Shown piece after piece: positions 19,709 through 28,271 of a DNA stretch of 64,000 nucleotides. The translations under genes and the position numbers were made by a program. Source of the stretch: Planctomycetota bacterium (GTDB lineage Bacteria; Planctomycetota; Planctomycetia; Pirellulales; Pirellulaceae). The stretch is from positions 246,607 to 310,606 of the forward strand of contig JABAAE010000007.1 of the NCBI GenBank assembly GCA_014238905.1. The letters are read 5' to 3'. Below the pieces are notes generated by a model, which saw nothing but the letters and a program-made list of their open reading frames with translations, was not told the DNA's origin and made no database searches. Numbering within the stretch: position 1 is the first letter of the stretch; each line of letters opens with the position of its first letter.

Positions 19709-20494
19709 CTAGTTAAAATCGACACCCTGTGATTCATCCAAGAGCAGCTCTTGTGGAAAATCGGGACCAGCCCGCAGATAGATGTCCCCTTGTTCAACTT
19801 CCTGTTCGGTTCGCAGATCATGATGCCTTGATAATTCGAGGATCGCCAAGAAGATACCGATCATGGCACTCTTGTGCATTCCAACCTCAAATAACTGGGA
19901 ATAACAGGCTTCGCCCTCTCGAAGAACCAATTGATGAATTTGCTTCATATAGACGTGAATCGGAGTTTCGTCGTACATGACTTCTTCAGACAGCTGCGGC
20001 AAGGCCTCCCTCATTTGCCTCCCAAAAGAACTCACCAAGTCCCACAATTCGACCTCTTGAATTGCCTGTTGAGACATGTCAACTTTTCGAGCTGGGAGGT
20101 CATTAGCCCGACGGGCAAATCGATCTTGCCAGTCGCGGCCGCATTCATCGAGCAAAGCGGCAGCGTCCTTGAACTTTTTGTACTCCAGTAAACGGTGGAC
20201 CAGATTCTCTCGGGGATCAATGACTTCAGAGTCATCAACTTCATCATCCGGCAAAATCGTCTTCGACTTCAACTCAATCAGTAGTCCAGAAATCTCAACA
20301 AAATCACCAACCGAATTAATATCGATTTCATCGACCGAATCCAGCATGGAATCGAACTGACTGTTAATCACCGACAGTGGTAAATCCTCAAGCCGCAATT
20401 CGTGTTTGCGAACAAGGAATAGCAACAGCTCCATTGAACCGCGATAGTTTTCCAACTCGACGGTAAAATTCACAACATAAACTCGAGAAAACAA
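19709..20494 (-). CDS. scpA: Segregation and condensation protein A
   Basis: ScpA is the kleisin of the bacterial SMC-ScpAB condensin. The 261-residue protein has the N-terminal kleisin region 'NFTVELENYRGSMELLLFLV' with 'HELRLEDLPLSVINSQF', an acidic middle and the C-terminal winged-helix part 'SAMIGIFLAILELSRHHDL'. TTG 20494 opens the frame; GTG 20473 (starting VNFTVELENYRG) is an equally good start and neither has a clear ribosome-binding site. scpB is not in the window. Confidence 0.9.
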   Translation of the reverse strand: MFSRVYVVNFTVELENYRGSMELLLFLVRKHELRLEDLPLSVINSQFDSMLDSVDEIDINSVGDFVEISGLLIELKSKTILPDDEVDDSEVIDPRENLVHRLLEYKKFKDAAALLDECGRDWQDRFARRANDLPARKVDMSQQAIQEVELWDLVSSFGRQMREALPQLSEEVMYDETPIHVYMKQIHQLVLREGEACYSQLFEVGMHKSAMIGIFLAILELSRHHDLRTEQEVEQGDIYLRAGPDFPQELLLDESQGVDFN

Positions 20495-20821
20495 TAAGAA
20501 TGGCAGGCCACAGATTCAACATACTATCCGAAGTTTGAAATTGGAAAAACAACAACCCGTCAAGATTTGGTCTCCAGATAGCACTGTCACGTTGGGCAAC
20601 GCAGCAAACGCCAAAAAATTGCTATTTCCGGTGGGCTTCTGCCCGGCTGATTTGGGATCATAAGCCAGAGACCCGTTTGCATAGCCATTTCGGCATTGAG
20701 TCCGTTGACCTATCGCAGAACAGACCTAGAGGCCACCAATGGAGTTTGCAACGATGACCTGAATCATTCACCGGAGAGGACCGGGGAACGAAGTATTGCC
20801 GCCTGGAGAGGCGACCGCCTG
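20495..20821. other. scpA-sigma factor spacer
   Basis: 327 bases between two minus-strand genes, holding the scpA promoter region. No terminator with a T-run and no repeat were recognised. Confidence 0.35.
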
Positions 20822-21466
20822 TCAAATCTCGGGGAAAATTTCCTGCGGAAGCCCTTGACGTTTCACACGCTGCCTCATGCGGCTGATAAAGTCAAACTTG
20901 AAATTGGCAACTTGTTGCTCAGAAATCCCCAAAGCCTCGGCGACCCTCTTGTTTGCCCATCCACAGACCACCAACAATTCGGTTGCCATCAGTTTGGACC
21001 AGTCATCACGCTGCTGCCAACGGTCAATTTGATCTTGCAATGCTTCGCGTAAGGCATTTTCTTCGATGTTTTTTCGTTCACCGGATCGAGCAATGCTGCT
21101 CGCGGGACGTCCCGGACCGGTAAACTGCCATTCCCCGGTTGAATCTTTCGAACCAACCGAAAAGGGAACCGATGGCCGTCGACCTTCACGCCTTAAAAAG
21201 TCGGTCAACTTGTGGGCGCAAATTGAAAACAGATAACTTTCCAACGACCGACCACCGTCATAATTCGGCAAGCTGTTCAAGAATCCAATAAACGCTTCCT
21301 GAACAATATCTTCGCTTGCAGAACGATTGGAAAGACGACTGTCAACGAATGCCAATAACCGTCCCTCGTACCTAACTATTAGTTCCTGCCACGCATCGCC
21401 ATCCTGCGCACGGATCTTTTTGATTAATACCTGGTCGACTTCTGAGTTGGGAGCCATTCGAATCAT
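20822..21466 (-). CDS. ECF-like RNA polymerase sigma factor
   Basis: Sigma-70 family factor (214 residues). Region 2 spans about 25-95 with 'SASEDIVQEAFIGFLNSLPN' and 'SLESYLFSICAHKLTDFLRR'; the linker of about 50 residues is long for an ECF factor; region 4 is near 155-200 with the helix-turn-helix 'NKRVAEALGISEQQVANFKF'. ATG 21466 lies 9 bases after the stop of the upstream membrane protein gene, so the two are probably co-transcribed; GTG 21472 and ATG 21457 are alternative starts. No anti-sigma factor gene is recognisable nearby. The kinase and FHA genes upstream make phosphorylation-based control plausible, as inference. Confidence 0.85.
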   Translation of the reverse strand: MIRMAPNSEVDQVLIKKIRAQDGDAWQELIVRYEGRLLAFVDSRLSNRSASEDIVQEAFIGFLNSLPNYDGGRSLESYLFSICAHKLTDFLRREGRRPSVPFSVGSKDSTGEWQFTGPGRPASSIARSGERKNIEENALREALQDQIDRWQQRDDWSKLMATELLVVCGWANKRVAEALGISEQQVANFKFDFISRMRQRVKRQGLPQEIFPEI

Positions 21467-21475
21467 CAACACCGG

Positions 21476-22384
21476 TTAGATCCAGTCCAACTGCGATCCA
21501 AAATAGAAACCCGCAGCGATGATTCCCAGTATCACAACTCCACCCAAAAACTGCAAGCGACCCTGGTAAAAACCGCTGGTAGCGGAATTCATCCTCAGCG
21601 TCCCCAACAATAGAGCAATCACCAGAAAAACCGAACCTGAAAGGACGGCCACGCCGACCAATCGGCTTGTTTGCCGGGTTTCCAACCAGGTCTTCTCGAC
21701 ACGATCGCGGAAGCCCGCGTCAAACTCCAGAATCGCATAATAATGCCGGGTCGGTTCCGATCGACCCCCGGCCACGTAAATACCATCGCGAATTTCCTCC
21801 GCGGCGATGACTGACTGGCTTCGTAAATCTCCCACCGACAACTTGACATGATGGTGCGCATCAGGACCCAGTATTTCGTCTAGATAGCTTTCAACGACTT
21901 TGAGGACCGCCGATTCAAAAAGTTCTTTGTCTTCTTCGCCACCAAAACCAAATTCAGATATCGGCAGACGGTCCACTTCGCCTTCTGATGTCCGCTCCTT
22001 AATAAACCAGATGGGCGGATCCACCTCAAATTTGCTGACCCTAACGTAAGTTTTTGGAGCGTTGTCCGCACTATCGATCGTTTTTTTGGAGTCGATGATC
22101 GAAGGTAAAACACTTGACGGCGATTCATCTTTTTTCAATCCGGTCTCTGCCTCACCCCTCACAGAACTAGGTTTGCTTTTTGTCTGTATGTTGGCCGATT
22201 CCTGCCTGGCTTTGGGCTCAACATCCTGAGCCACTATCGCTATCAAGCTACAGGTAAAGGCAAAACAAACGATGAAAACCACTTTCTTATTCACTTGACA
22301 ATACTGTTTATCGTTAACACCTCCATCGGGAGTGTGGTGGAAGCGCGAGAAACCGGTCCGATTCGCCTGGCTGTATTGTTGCAT
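21476..22384 (-). CDS. Membrane protein of the kinase-sigma cluster, hypothetical
   Basis: The 302-residue product has an N-terminal hydrophobic segment ('VVFIVCFAFTCSLIAIVAQ'), an extracytoplasmic region of about 190 residues including 'EEDKELFESAVLKVVESYL' and 'GIYVAGGRSEPTRHYYAIL', and two C-terminal helices ('LVGVAVLSGSVFLVIALLLG' and 'LGGVVILGIIAAGFYFG'). No family recognised. ATG 22384 is decided by AAGGGG seven bases upstream; the in-frame GTG at 22402 overlaps that region. Between the kinase gene (67 bases upstream) and the sigma factor gene it could be the sensor or an anti-sigma-like partner, but this is only positional inference. Confidence 0.65.
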   Translation of the reverse strand: MQQYSQANRTGFSRFHHTPDGGVNDKQYCQVNKKVVFIVCFAFTCSLIAIVAQDVEPKARQESANIQTKSKPSSVRGEAETGLKKDESPSSVLPSIIDSKKTIDSADNAPKTYVRVSKFEVDPPIWFIKERTSEGEVDRLPISEFGFGGEEDKELFESAVLKVVESYLDEILGPDAHHHVKLSVGDLRSQSVIAAEEIRDGIYVAGGRSEPTRHYYAILEFDAGFRDRVEKTWLETRQTSRLVGVAVLSGSVFLVIALLLGTLRMNSATSGFYQGRLQFLGGVVILGIIAAGFYFGSQLDWI

Positions 22385-22451
22385 GTTAAAACCCCTTTGC
22401 ACTTTACCCTGAGCATCCGTTTTCGATCAGCTGGAAGTGAACTGAATCAAG

Positions 22452-24671
22452 TCAGCCTGAATTGACCTGGATCAGGTCGGCTTGAATTTTCTCACGTTCC
22501 TGGAATGGCACCCAGGTGGCCGATGTTTGCACCGCTAGGGAAATCCCACCACCGACCATTAACGCCCAAATCACTGGAAACTTTATCAACCAGGCAAAAC
22601 TAATTGCCAAAAGGAGATGCAACACGAATTGAAGAATGCTGAATTGCGAACCCCTGAGTGGATCTCCCACCCGCCACCAACGAAGCATTCCATAAAAACC
22701 GCCAAAAAACGTTAGGAAAACCATCAATTCCGTTGATCCGCCCGAAAGGAGTCCAGGTCGAATCCAATCCAATTGGGCGATTAGATCGGGCAGAACCACC
22801 TGATCGATCAAGAAGTATTGGTGCAACCCAAACGAAGCCCAACCCACCACCATTCCCAAAGACATAAGAATAAATCGATAGGTCCATTGGTTTCCTTCTG
22901 CGGACTCAAAGAACTTGGTCGACGCAATGATACAACCAGCCCCCAGAAAAGCAGAGATTCCAGTCCATCCTAAAACCGCCCATGAAGCTGCCGTACCCTG
23001 CAGTTCAAAACCACTTAAGCTAATCACCATCAACAAACTGACCGCAACCACCAATGCCGACATCATGATTGATCCCAGTAATTCCACGAACTTTTCGACC
23101 ACCGGGACACTTCGCCGTTGTGCCCGCAATTTCTCCTCAACGAGTTTCAGGCATTCTGCTCGTGAAAAAGGTTGCATTACCGTAGCGTCGGTATTGGCAA
23201 CCGGAGTTTTTTCTTTGAAAAAGATGGAGCTGACAAAACAGTAAACTAAGTAGAGGCAACACAAAATCATTGCCAGCGGAACTAAACTCGCATTATTGAT
23301 CAGAATGATGAATAACAACACAACACTTCCCACCATCCAGAAAGCCGCACCGCTGTTGCCATTCCACCAGGTCTTGGCATCGGATAAACCGATTGTTGAT
23401 GGGCTGGAATGTTGGACCGATTGATTAAACGTGGATCTCGCCATATCTGCCGGTACCACCTCTGACGTGACGGCAGATCGCGGCGAAACACCTCTTACAT
23501 TCTGAGGGTCTCCAACAAACTTCCCTTCCTCTCTGACTGGGCCGATCGTGGAAGAAAGGCCTTCATTGGTTCGGTCAACCGCTTCTCCGATCTGAATTTC
23601 CTCGTCACCGATGTACATCGGCTCGTCATCCCGTATGAACATGGTCTCAGCCAACTTGGATTTGGACTCCCTTCTTGTCGATTGCCGATCAACCAGACTT
23701 CCATCGGCGTTGATCTCCAAGGGAGCGGAATCTTCCCAGTTCAAATCGGCTTCCAACTGTTCTACTGTTCGGTACCGGTGAGCAGGATCTTTTTCGAGCG
23801 TTTTCCGTGCGATCGAACGAAATTGACTTGGTAGGAAGTCAAGCTCAGGAGTTGCCGTTAAATGTTTCATCATGATCTCCTGACCACTTTCACCATCAAA
23901 AGGTACGCGGCCAGAGAGAATCTCGCAGAGAATAACTCCCAATGAATAGATGTCGATTTCTTTCCCGTAACTCCCTTTACCAATCTCCGGTGCCATGTAG
24001 TGGAAGGTGCCCACCGACTCGGTCTGTCCATCCCTCTTACTGGCAGAAATAAACTTGGACAGTCCATAATCGCCAATTTTGACAATTCCCTCATCCTGAT
24101 CATAAAAAATGTTCCCGGGCTTCAAGTCACGATGCACGATCCCATGATCATGAAGGTACCGAACACCGGCAAGAATTTGGGCGAACCATTTCCGGGCATC
24201 CGCCAAAGGAACTCCGTCAGGATTTTTTTCCAACATGTCACGTAATGAATCACCCGGAACATATTCCATCACCACCCAACTCTCCCCATCTTCATCCTGG
24301 CGAATATCCCAAAGTGCAATGAGGTTGGTGTGTTTCAGGTTTAAACACTGGTTGACTCCCCGAAGTTCAATATCGAGGTTACGTTGAATACGTTTTAGGG
24401 CAACTTCTTTTCCAGCATCACTGATTGCAAAATAGACTTCGCCGAAGCCACCCACTCCAATCCCTCGTTTGATGGTGTAACCAGTCAAGGGAGTCGCGCC
24501 GCTCTGAAAAGTAAATCGCTGTGGTGTTCTAGTACGTTTTTTCAATTGCGGGTATTCATCCTCAATATTCTCTTCTTGATCTTCAATATTTAATTGCTGA
24601 GCATCCGCTTCAACGGATTTCCCGGAGTCTTTAATCGTTAATCCAATCTTGTTTCGCTTGGTAGAATTCAT
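22452..24671 (-). CDS. Hanks-type Ser/Thr protein kinase with membrane domain
   Basis: The 739-residue protein has a cytoplasmic kinase domain (about 64-330): glycine loop 'GIGVGGFGEV', catalytic Lys in 'VALKRI', 'HRDLKPGNI' and a D-Y-G triplet instead of DFG ('KIGDYGLSK'), then 'FHYMAPE'. All catalytic residues are present, so it should be active. A disordered linker (about 330-430) is followed by roughly eight to nine hydrophobic segments, an unusually large membrane part for such kinases. ATG 24671 has GGAG eight bases upstream. The gene lies 20 bases after an FHA gene, whose product would read phospho-Thr. Confidence 0.92.
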   Translation of the reverse strand: MNSTKRNKIGLTIKDSGKSVEADAQQLNIEDQEENIEDEYPQLKKRTRTPQRFTFQSGATPLTGYTIKRGIGVGGFGEVYFAISDAGKEVALKRIQRNLDIELRGVNQCLNLKHTNLIALWDIRQDEDGESWVVMEYVPGDSLRDMLEKNPDGVPLADARKWFAQILAGVRYLHDHGIVHRDLKPGNIFYDQDEGIVKIGDYGLSKFISASKRDGQTESVGTFHYMAPEIGKGSYGKEIDIYSLGVILCEILSGRVPFDGESGQEIMMKHLTATPELDFLPSQFRSIARKTLEKDPAHRYRTVEQLEADLNWEDSAPLEINADGSLVDRQSTRRESKSKLAETMFIRDDEPMYIGDEEIQIGEAVDRTNEGLSSTIGPVREEGKFVGDPQNVRGVSPRSAVTSEVVPADMARSTFNQSVQHSSPSTIGLSDAKTWWNGNSGAAFWMVGSVVLLFIILINNASLVPLAMILCCLYLVYCFVSSIFFKEKTPVANTDATVMQPFSRAECLKLVEEKLRAQRRSVPVVEKFVELLGSIMMSALVVAVSLLMVISLSGFELQGTAASWAVLGWTGISAFLGAGCIIASTKFFESAEGNQWTYRFILMSLGMVVGWASFGLHQYFLIDQVVLPDLIAQLDWIRPGLLSGGSTELMVFLTFFGGFYGMLRWWRVGDPLRGSQFSILQFVLHLLLAISFAWLIKFPVIWALMVGGGISLAVQTSATWVPFQEREKIQADLIQVNSG

Positions 24672-24691
24672 CAACTCCGCTCCATTCTTTA

Positions 24692-25411
24692 TTATGACGG
24701 CAAAGGCTCCAGAGTCATCGAAAAATCCTCCCCCACTATGTGGGAATTGTTGTCAATTCGACATTTTCCTTTCGCTGATTTCCCATCAATTGTCAACGGC
24801 AGGGCTGATTTACAAAACAGTTGATCTTTTTTTCGGAAGACAACAATGTCTTCACTCCATTGGCGACAAACAACGTGATTCCTCAAATTTGGCCCCAACA
24901 AGCAGGATTCAGCCAACAGGAGAATACCGTCAGACCAGGGATGAGTCCTGTGCGGGCTGAGGAAATCCAACCGGGATGTGCCGCTCAACGGATGACTCTT
25001 TGAAAATTGCATCCTGATGTTCCCGGTGAGTTGAATTTCATCGCCATGCCGCAAAGAGGTCAATTCAGAAATCGGTTTACCGTTGATGCTGGTCGGAGCA
25101 AAGGGTTCCAAAAGAACTCCCTCCTCGGTTCGAATCAGCTTCAGGTGCTTCCTGGAAAGATCTCCTAAAACCGGAATATCAACGTGACTTTCTGGTATGG
25201 ACTGACCAAGTGTTAGCTCGTTTCGAGTACAAACCAGATAGCCACCCACCGCATCAACCCATAGGAGAAATCTGGTTGGGTTCACATTTGAGGTCATAGA
25301 TTTGCCGTTGAGTTGTTTCGACCTTAGCGTCCGGTGTTTCGTTACCCTAACCCGATTATCTGAATTCTCCGGTTTCCAGTAAACGGTATCTTTCAGATTT
25401 TCGGATATCAT
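24692..25411 (-). CDS. FHA-domain protein
   Basis: The FHA domain binds phosphothreonine peptides. In the 239-residue product it spans about 70-160: 'ELTLGQSIPESHVDIPVLGDLSRKHLKL' carries the conserved Gly and S-R-K-H, followed by 'SINGKPISELTSLRHGDEIQL'. The C-terminal third ('LDFLSPHRTHPWSDGILLL...') has a second beta-rich half, perhaps a degenerate FHA copy since it also contains 'LTIDGKSAKGKCRI'. ATG 25411 is decided by GGGAG seven bases upstream; an upstream in-frame start at 25459 is not supported. It precedes and is likely co-transcribed with the kinase gene. Confidence 0.78.
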   Translation of the reverse strand: MISENLKDTVYWKPENSDNRVRVTKHRTLRSKQLNGKSMTSNVNPTRFLLWVDAVGGYLVCTRNELTLGQSIPESHVDIPVLGDLSRKHLKLIRTEEGVLLEPFAPTSINGKPISELTSLRHGDEIQLTGNIRMQFSKSHPLSGTSRLDFLSPHRTHPWSDGILLLAESCLLGPNLRNHVVCRQWSEDIVVFRKKDQLFCKSALPLTIDGKSAKGKCRIDNNSHIVGEDFSMTLEPLPS

Positions 25412-25552
25412 TTGTTTTCTCCCGCACATCCGTCCAATTTCACCGATTCGACATCTCACATCGTCCGTTTGAATGGGATTCCAGACACCCGACTGGTCAG
25501 AACATCGATGAAATGCTGGGCTTCGGTTGGTTCAAAAACGATCTGAAAACCG

Positions 25553-25588
25553 AAAAAAAGGGATTCAAACCCGTTCGGTTCGAACCCC
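25553..25588 (-). terminator. Intrinsic terminator after the coiled-coil gene
   Basis: On the minus strand a 12-bp stem (25588-25577 with 25571-25560) pairs fully if two G-U pairs are allowed; the loop is 5 bases and seven T follow (complement of A 25553-25559). It lies 21 bases after the stop of the coiled-coil gene and upstream of the FHA gene, so it would separate or attenuate the two transcription units. Confidence 0.75.
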
Positions 25589-25609
25589 TGGATCGAGTCA
25601 AGTCTGGCG

Positions 25610-26407
25610 TTACTTCGACGCGACTGCTGAAGTTTTTCCGAAGAATGCCTCGTACTGGACCGTGATATCATCCAAATTATCAGTTTCGGTTGGCACCGTA
25701 GGAATCTGACCTGAAGTTGAGATCTGGTTTACCAAACTCCCTTCCACGCGAATTTCGCTACGTAGTTTCTTGATAGCTTCTTTAGCCTTGGAGAGCCGAC
25801 TATCGTCAAGCTTAAACTCACTGGTCATTTTGGCTACCTCGTTCATTCGATGCTCAGCTTCGAGCGCTTCCAACTCACCAAACAATTCCGCCTTGGCACG
25901 CTTGGTCTCCTCCAATTTTTCCTGAGCGGTTTCCAGAATAGCGACCCGCGAGTCAAGCTGCTTTTCCATCGCATCTAACATCGTTTGGTTGGTCTTATAT
26001 TGCTTGAGGCTGGTCGCCAAGTCCTGCTTCACCTGGACGCCGGTATAGTTTTTGCCATTTGTGGCCACAAAATGCTGTGACGAACCCGTGTTCAGGTGGT
26101 CATTCAAGACCTCCATATGAATATGCAGTTTTGACAACGCCTGCGATTTCTTGCTGACTTCCTCCCGAAGGTCCTCGCACTTTACTTCTTCTTTGGCGAT
26201 ATCGTGCATCAACTTTCTTACATCCTTGTCCAAAGCCTTAATATCCTTCCGTGCATGGCCAATTTTCGCATCCACAGAAACAAGCTGGTCCCCCATATTG
26301 CGAGCATTGCTATATAGATCGCCCACAAGGTGTGGCAACTTCGACCCAAACATCAGTCCTCCGATGATCGAGAACCCAACGACGACGAAAAGAGCTTTTT
26401 TAAGCAT
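25610..26407 (-). CDS. Membrane-anchored coiled-coil protein, hypothetical
   Basis: The 265-residue product starts with one membrane helix ('MLKKALFVVVGFSIIGGLMFG') and is then almost entirely long coiled coil rich in Lys, Glu and Ala (about 38-225), with a break near residue 105 ('GSSQHFVATNGKNYTGVQVK'). No catalytic motif is seen. AGGAGG lies six bases before ATG 26407, one of the best ribosome-binding sites in the window, so strong expression is likely. It resembles other small planctomycete coiled-coil membrane proteins and has some resemblance in architecture to phage-shock PspA-like proteins, without a firm match. A terminator follows it. Confidence 0.7.
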   Translation of the reverse strand: MLKKALFVVVGFSIIGGLMFGSKLPHLVGDLYSNARNMGDQLVSVDAKIGHARKDIKALDKDVRKLMHDIAKEEVKCEDLREEVSKKSQALSKLHIHMEVLNDHLNTGSSQHFVATNGKNYTGVQVKQDLATSLKQYKTNQTMLDAMEKQLDSRVAILETAQEKLEETKRAKAELFGELEALEAEHRMNEVAKMTSEFKLDDSRLSKAKEAIKKLRSEIRVEGSLVNQISTSGQIPTVPTETDNLDDITVQYEAFFGKTSAVASK

Positions 26408-26774
26408 TTGAAACCTCCTGGTTAATCCCAGAAAAAAGTGAATATGTTATTCCCGCTTGATGACGGGGCCCATGATTTGGCTATGTTCATGAGGTAATTC
26501 GCAGTAGCTTTGGAATTCTTATTAAATAATTTCTTTTTTTTAATGAATTCCAAAACTTGGTCTCCGGTCCAACCCTCGAAACTCCAGCAAAACGACCGCT
26601 GGTGAAAAAAATCACGAACTAGAGTGGATCAATTCAAAAAAGATTCTTTTTTATTCACGTAAACCCTTTGATGGTATGGACTTGCAACCATTGCCTTACG
26701 ACAACACCATTTTTAACCCCAACCTTGCCGCCTGGAATTACGAATAATAGGTGTAAGTACCGGAGGACAGGACT
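26408..26774. other. Divergent spacer
   Basis: 367 A/T-rich bases between the minus-strand coiled-coil gene and a small plus-strand gene, with long A and T runs (26520-26545). Promoters for both are expected; no convincing -35/-10 pair could be fixed by eye. Confidence 0.35.
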
Positions 26775-26975
26775 ATGAAGAATGAAAAAGAAAAATTCAC
26801 TTCAGATGAATCCGCGTTGAATCTAGTTTCGGGTCCGGAAAAATCCCCGATTTCCACAACGGAATATCGGGAATTGGGAATCTGGTTGGAAAACCAACTG
26901 TTCCTCATGGAGGCGAAATTCGAGTCGTACGTGACCAACGATTCGCTCCGCCACTCACTCCGGCGGCAGCGGTAA
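26775..26975 (+). CDS. Small hypothetical protein
   Basis: A 66-residue acidic-then-basic protein with 'STTEYRELGIWLENQLFLME' and the end 'VTNDSLRHSLRRQR'. Planctomycetes have many small proteins of this layout (ELxxWL...L...F..xxSLR), function unknown. GGAGG lies eight bases before ATG 26775, which is the main evidence for translation. It stands alone, between divergent and convergent neighbours. Confidence 0.6.
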   Translation: MKNEKEKFTSDESALNLVSGPEKSPISTTEYRELGIWLENQLFLMEAKFESYVTNDSLRHSLRRQR

Positions 26976-27212
26976 CCAGCAATCTAATAACGGCCAATCC
27001 GCTTCATGCAGCGACCAGCCAAGGCATCAACAATGGCGAACCGTTATTTCGCAGGAAGTTGACCGGCGAAACAATGGTGATCGAATTCGGTGTCGCGAGA
27101 AAACATCACCAAGTAGAACACCGGTCTGCTTGTTTCTCAGGCGGACTCGCATTATTCAGCCGATAGGCGCCAAAGCAGGCAAAGTTCCAACCTCTCTCCT
27201 TAGCCCCCAATG

Positions 27213-28172
27213 CTACTTGGCCGCCAGTCGTTGTTCCGACATTTCGCAGTACTCCGGAGAACAATCAACACCCACAAACGAACGATTCAGCGACTTGGCA
27301 ACCATCAAAGTGGTACCACTACCACAAAATGGATCTAACACGATTCCCTTCTCAGGGCATCCAGCCCGAATGCACGTTTCTACAAGATCCGTCGGGAAGA
27401 CTGCAAAGTGTGCCTTGCGAAACTTGGACAAAGAGACCGACCAGACCGTCCGTTTGTTTCGACCCTTGGGGTGAAATGCCTGGTCCCATCGGCCGTCATG
27501 CAAATTACTGTTGCCTACATTCTTACCTTTTTCAGGTGTCCCTCCCCTTTTTCCAAAATGGCGGCGACCACCTTTCATCTTGCTTTCAGTACTGAAGGTG
27601 ACATGTGGCTCACGAACTGCGTCCGCGTCATAAAAATAACCGGTGGCCGAAGCGAAGAAAAAGATCGTCTCATGATCAACAGTCAGACGATTTTTTGCAG
27701 AGGATGGCATGGCATTGGGTTTGTGCCAAATGATCTCGTTACGCAACAGCCAACCCTCATCCATCAATTGATGGGCGACCCGCCAGGGCATTCCCAACAG
27801 ATTTCCATTTTTAAATTTGTCACCTAAATTTAACCACACCGTTCCTGTTGGCCGAATAATACGGCGAATTTCCTGAAACACCCTTGATATTTTTTCCACA
27901 TACTCGGCCGGCGTCGATTCACTTCCGATTTGGCGGGAATTCCCATAATCGCGTTGCTGAAAGTAAGGAGGGCTGGTCACTACGCAATCAACAAATCCGT
28001 TGGGCATCTCACGTAACAATTCCAGTGCATCACCGCACAGAACTCGATCACGGATGTCAGCCACTCGATCCAGAACAGGGTCTACCGGCAACTTCTCTTT
28101 TTCGTTACTCGGATGATTCCTCAAGGGTTTCCGTTTGGCTGAATTCAGTTTGGTATTTTTCTTTGCCACCAA
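27213..28172 (-). CDS. DNA methyltransferase (beta class, N4-C or N6-A), orphan
   Basis: Site-specific DNA amino-methyltransferase of 319 residues. The catalytic motif IV 'TSPPY' is at 66-70, before the AdoMet motif I 'DPFCGSGTT' near 280-288, which is the beta-class order. Between them is 'GTVWLNLGDKF' and a Lys/Arg/Gly-rich target-recognition part. No restriction endonuclease gene is adjacent, so it is probably an orphan enzyme, either regulatory or a remnant. TTG 28172 has GGGAG nine bases upstream; GTG 28169 is the next codon and equally possible. Confidence 0.88.
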   Translation of the reverse strand: MVAKKNTKLNSAKRKPLRNHPSNEKEKLPVDPVLDRVADIRDRVLCGDALELLREMPNGFVDCVVTSPPYFQQRDYGNSRQIGSESTPAEYVEKISRVFQEIRRIIRPTGTVWLNLGDKFKNGNLLGMPWRVAHQLMDEGWLLRNEIIWHKPNAMPSSAKNRLTVDHETIFFFASATGYFYDADAVREPHVTFSTESKMKGGRRHFGKRGGTPEKGKNVGNSNLHDGRWDQAFHPKGRNKRTVWSVSLSKFRKAHFAVFPTDLVETCIRAGCPEKGIVLDPFCGSGTTLMVAKSLNRSFVGVDCSPEYCEMSEQRLAAK

Positions 28173-28271
28173 ATCGATCGACTCCCTGAACTAACCTGCC
28201 AGCCATCCAAAAAAAGACTTCAATAAGAAGTGCTGACCTCAACCCTCACTCGGTTTTTGATTGTATCTATC

